Positions 6,001-6,029 of a DNA stretch of 6,029 nt are shown here, piece by piece. The position numbers were made by a program, and so were the translations under genes. The stretch's first letter is position 1, and each line of letters opens with the position of its first letter. The notes below the pieces were generated by a model. That model ran no database searches. It was not told the origin of the DNA and worked only from the letters and a program-made list of their open reading frames with translations. Where the stretch lies: NCBI GenBank assembly GCA_026991065.1, contig JALXCG010000421.1:1-6029 (forward strand). Reading direction: 5' to 3'. This DNA is from JALXCG01 sp026991065 [NCBI: Gemmatimonadota bacterium] (lineage in GTDB: Bacteria; GCA-2686955).

Positions 6001-6007
6001 TCAAGCG

Positions 6008-6029
6008 ATGAGCAAGCAGAAGATGACAC
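6008..6029 (+). CDS. Start of an unidentified gene, cut by the right edge
   Basis: ATG at 6008 opens a frame reading MSKQKMT before the window ends. The ribosome binding site and the AT-rich promoter-like patch upstream support a real start. A short basic N-terminus like this occurs in many families, including small first-frame proteins of IS3-type elements, but seven residues cannot identify it. Confidence 0.45.

Larger units (their letters stand above)
5642..6007. other. Spacer with GC-rich hairpins and an AT-rich patch
   Basis: No gene is supported here. Bases from about 5740 to 5920 are conspicuously GC-rich, more so than either neighbour gene, and then the composition drops sharply to an AT-rich patch at about 5950-5970. 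A minus-strand open frame at 5715-5921 is arginine- and proline-rich, as expected from translating random GC-rich DNA, and has no motif. Confidence 0.55.

Noticed and set aside
1-6029. CRISPR array, tRNA or rRNA genes
   Set aside because: No regularly spaced direct repeats at DNA level outside the protein repeats, and no cloverleaf or rRNA core sequence noticed on either strand.

Overview
The window reads as chromosomal DNA of an environmental, probably Gram-negative bacterium of moderate-to-high GC. The sequence alone does not support a lineage. It holds two intact neighbouring genes for secreted proteins, set between mobile or decaying DNA on the left and a GC-rich spacer on the right.

Left part (1-1838). 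A minus-strand reading frame is open from about 758 down to base 1 and continues off the left edge. It encodes most of a DDE transposase of IS4-like type, with the IDGT and IDRGF catalytic blocks. The large plus-strand frames over the same bases are its antisense shadows. Next comes about 470 bases without a convincing gene, containing a nested inverted repeat (884-956) and a good sigma70-like promoter on the plus strand (1044-1072). From 1226 to 1795 there are coding-like but frame-broken stretches, best treated as an unresolved or decayed gene.

Central part (1839-5641). Two genes lie on the plus strand, 59 bases apart, each with its own Shine-Dalgarno sequence and with no terminator between them, so they probably form an operon. 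The first encodes an exported M23 (LytM-like) metallopeptidase. All its metal and catalytic residues are present, and it has a C-terminal array of three related beta-rich units. The second encodes a 914-residue exported mosaic protein. In order it has a signal peptide, Ca-binding FG-GAP/VCBS-type motifs, five exact decapeptide repeats, a tail-fibre-like stalk with three NVGIGTT-type motifs, a long G-V-Y-G repeat zone and a C-terminal beta domain. The simplest joint reading is a cell-surface fibre or adhesin made with a peptidoglycan hydrolase. A domesticated phage-tail-like origin of the modules is possible but not shown.

Right part (5642-6029). About 360 bases of spacer hold GC-rich hairpins and then an AT-rich palindrome. 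The start of another plus-strand gene follows at 6008 with a good ribosome binding site; only seven residues are visible.
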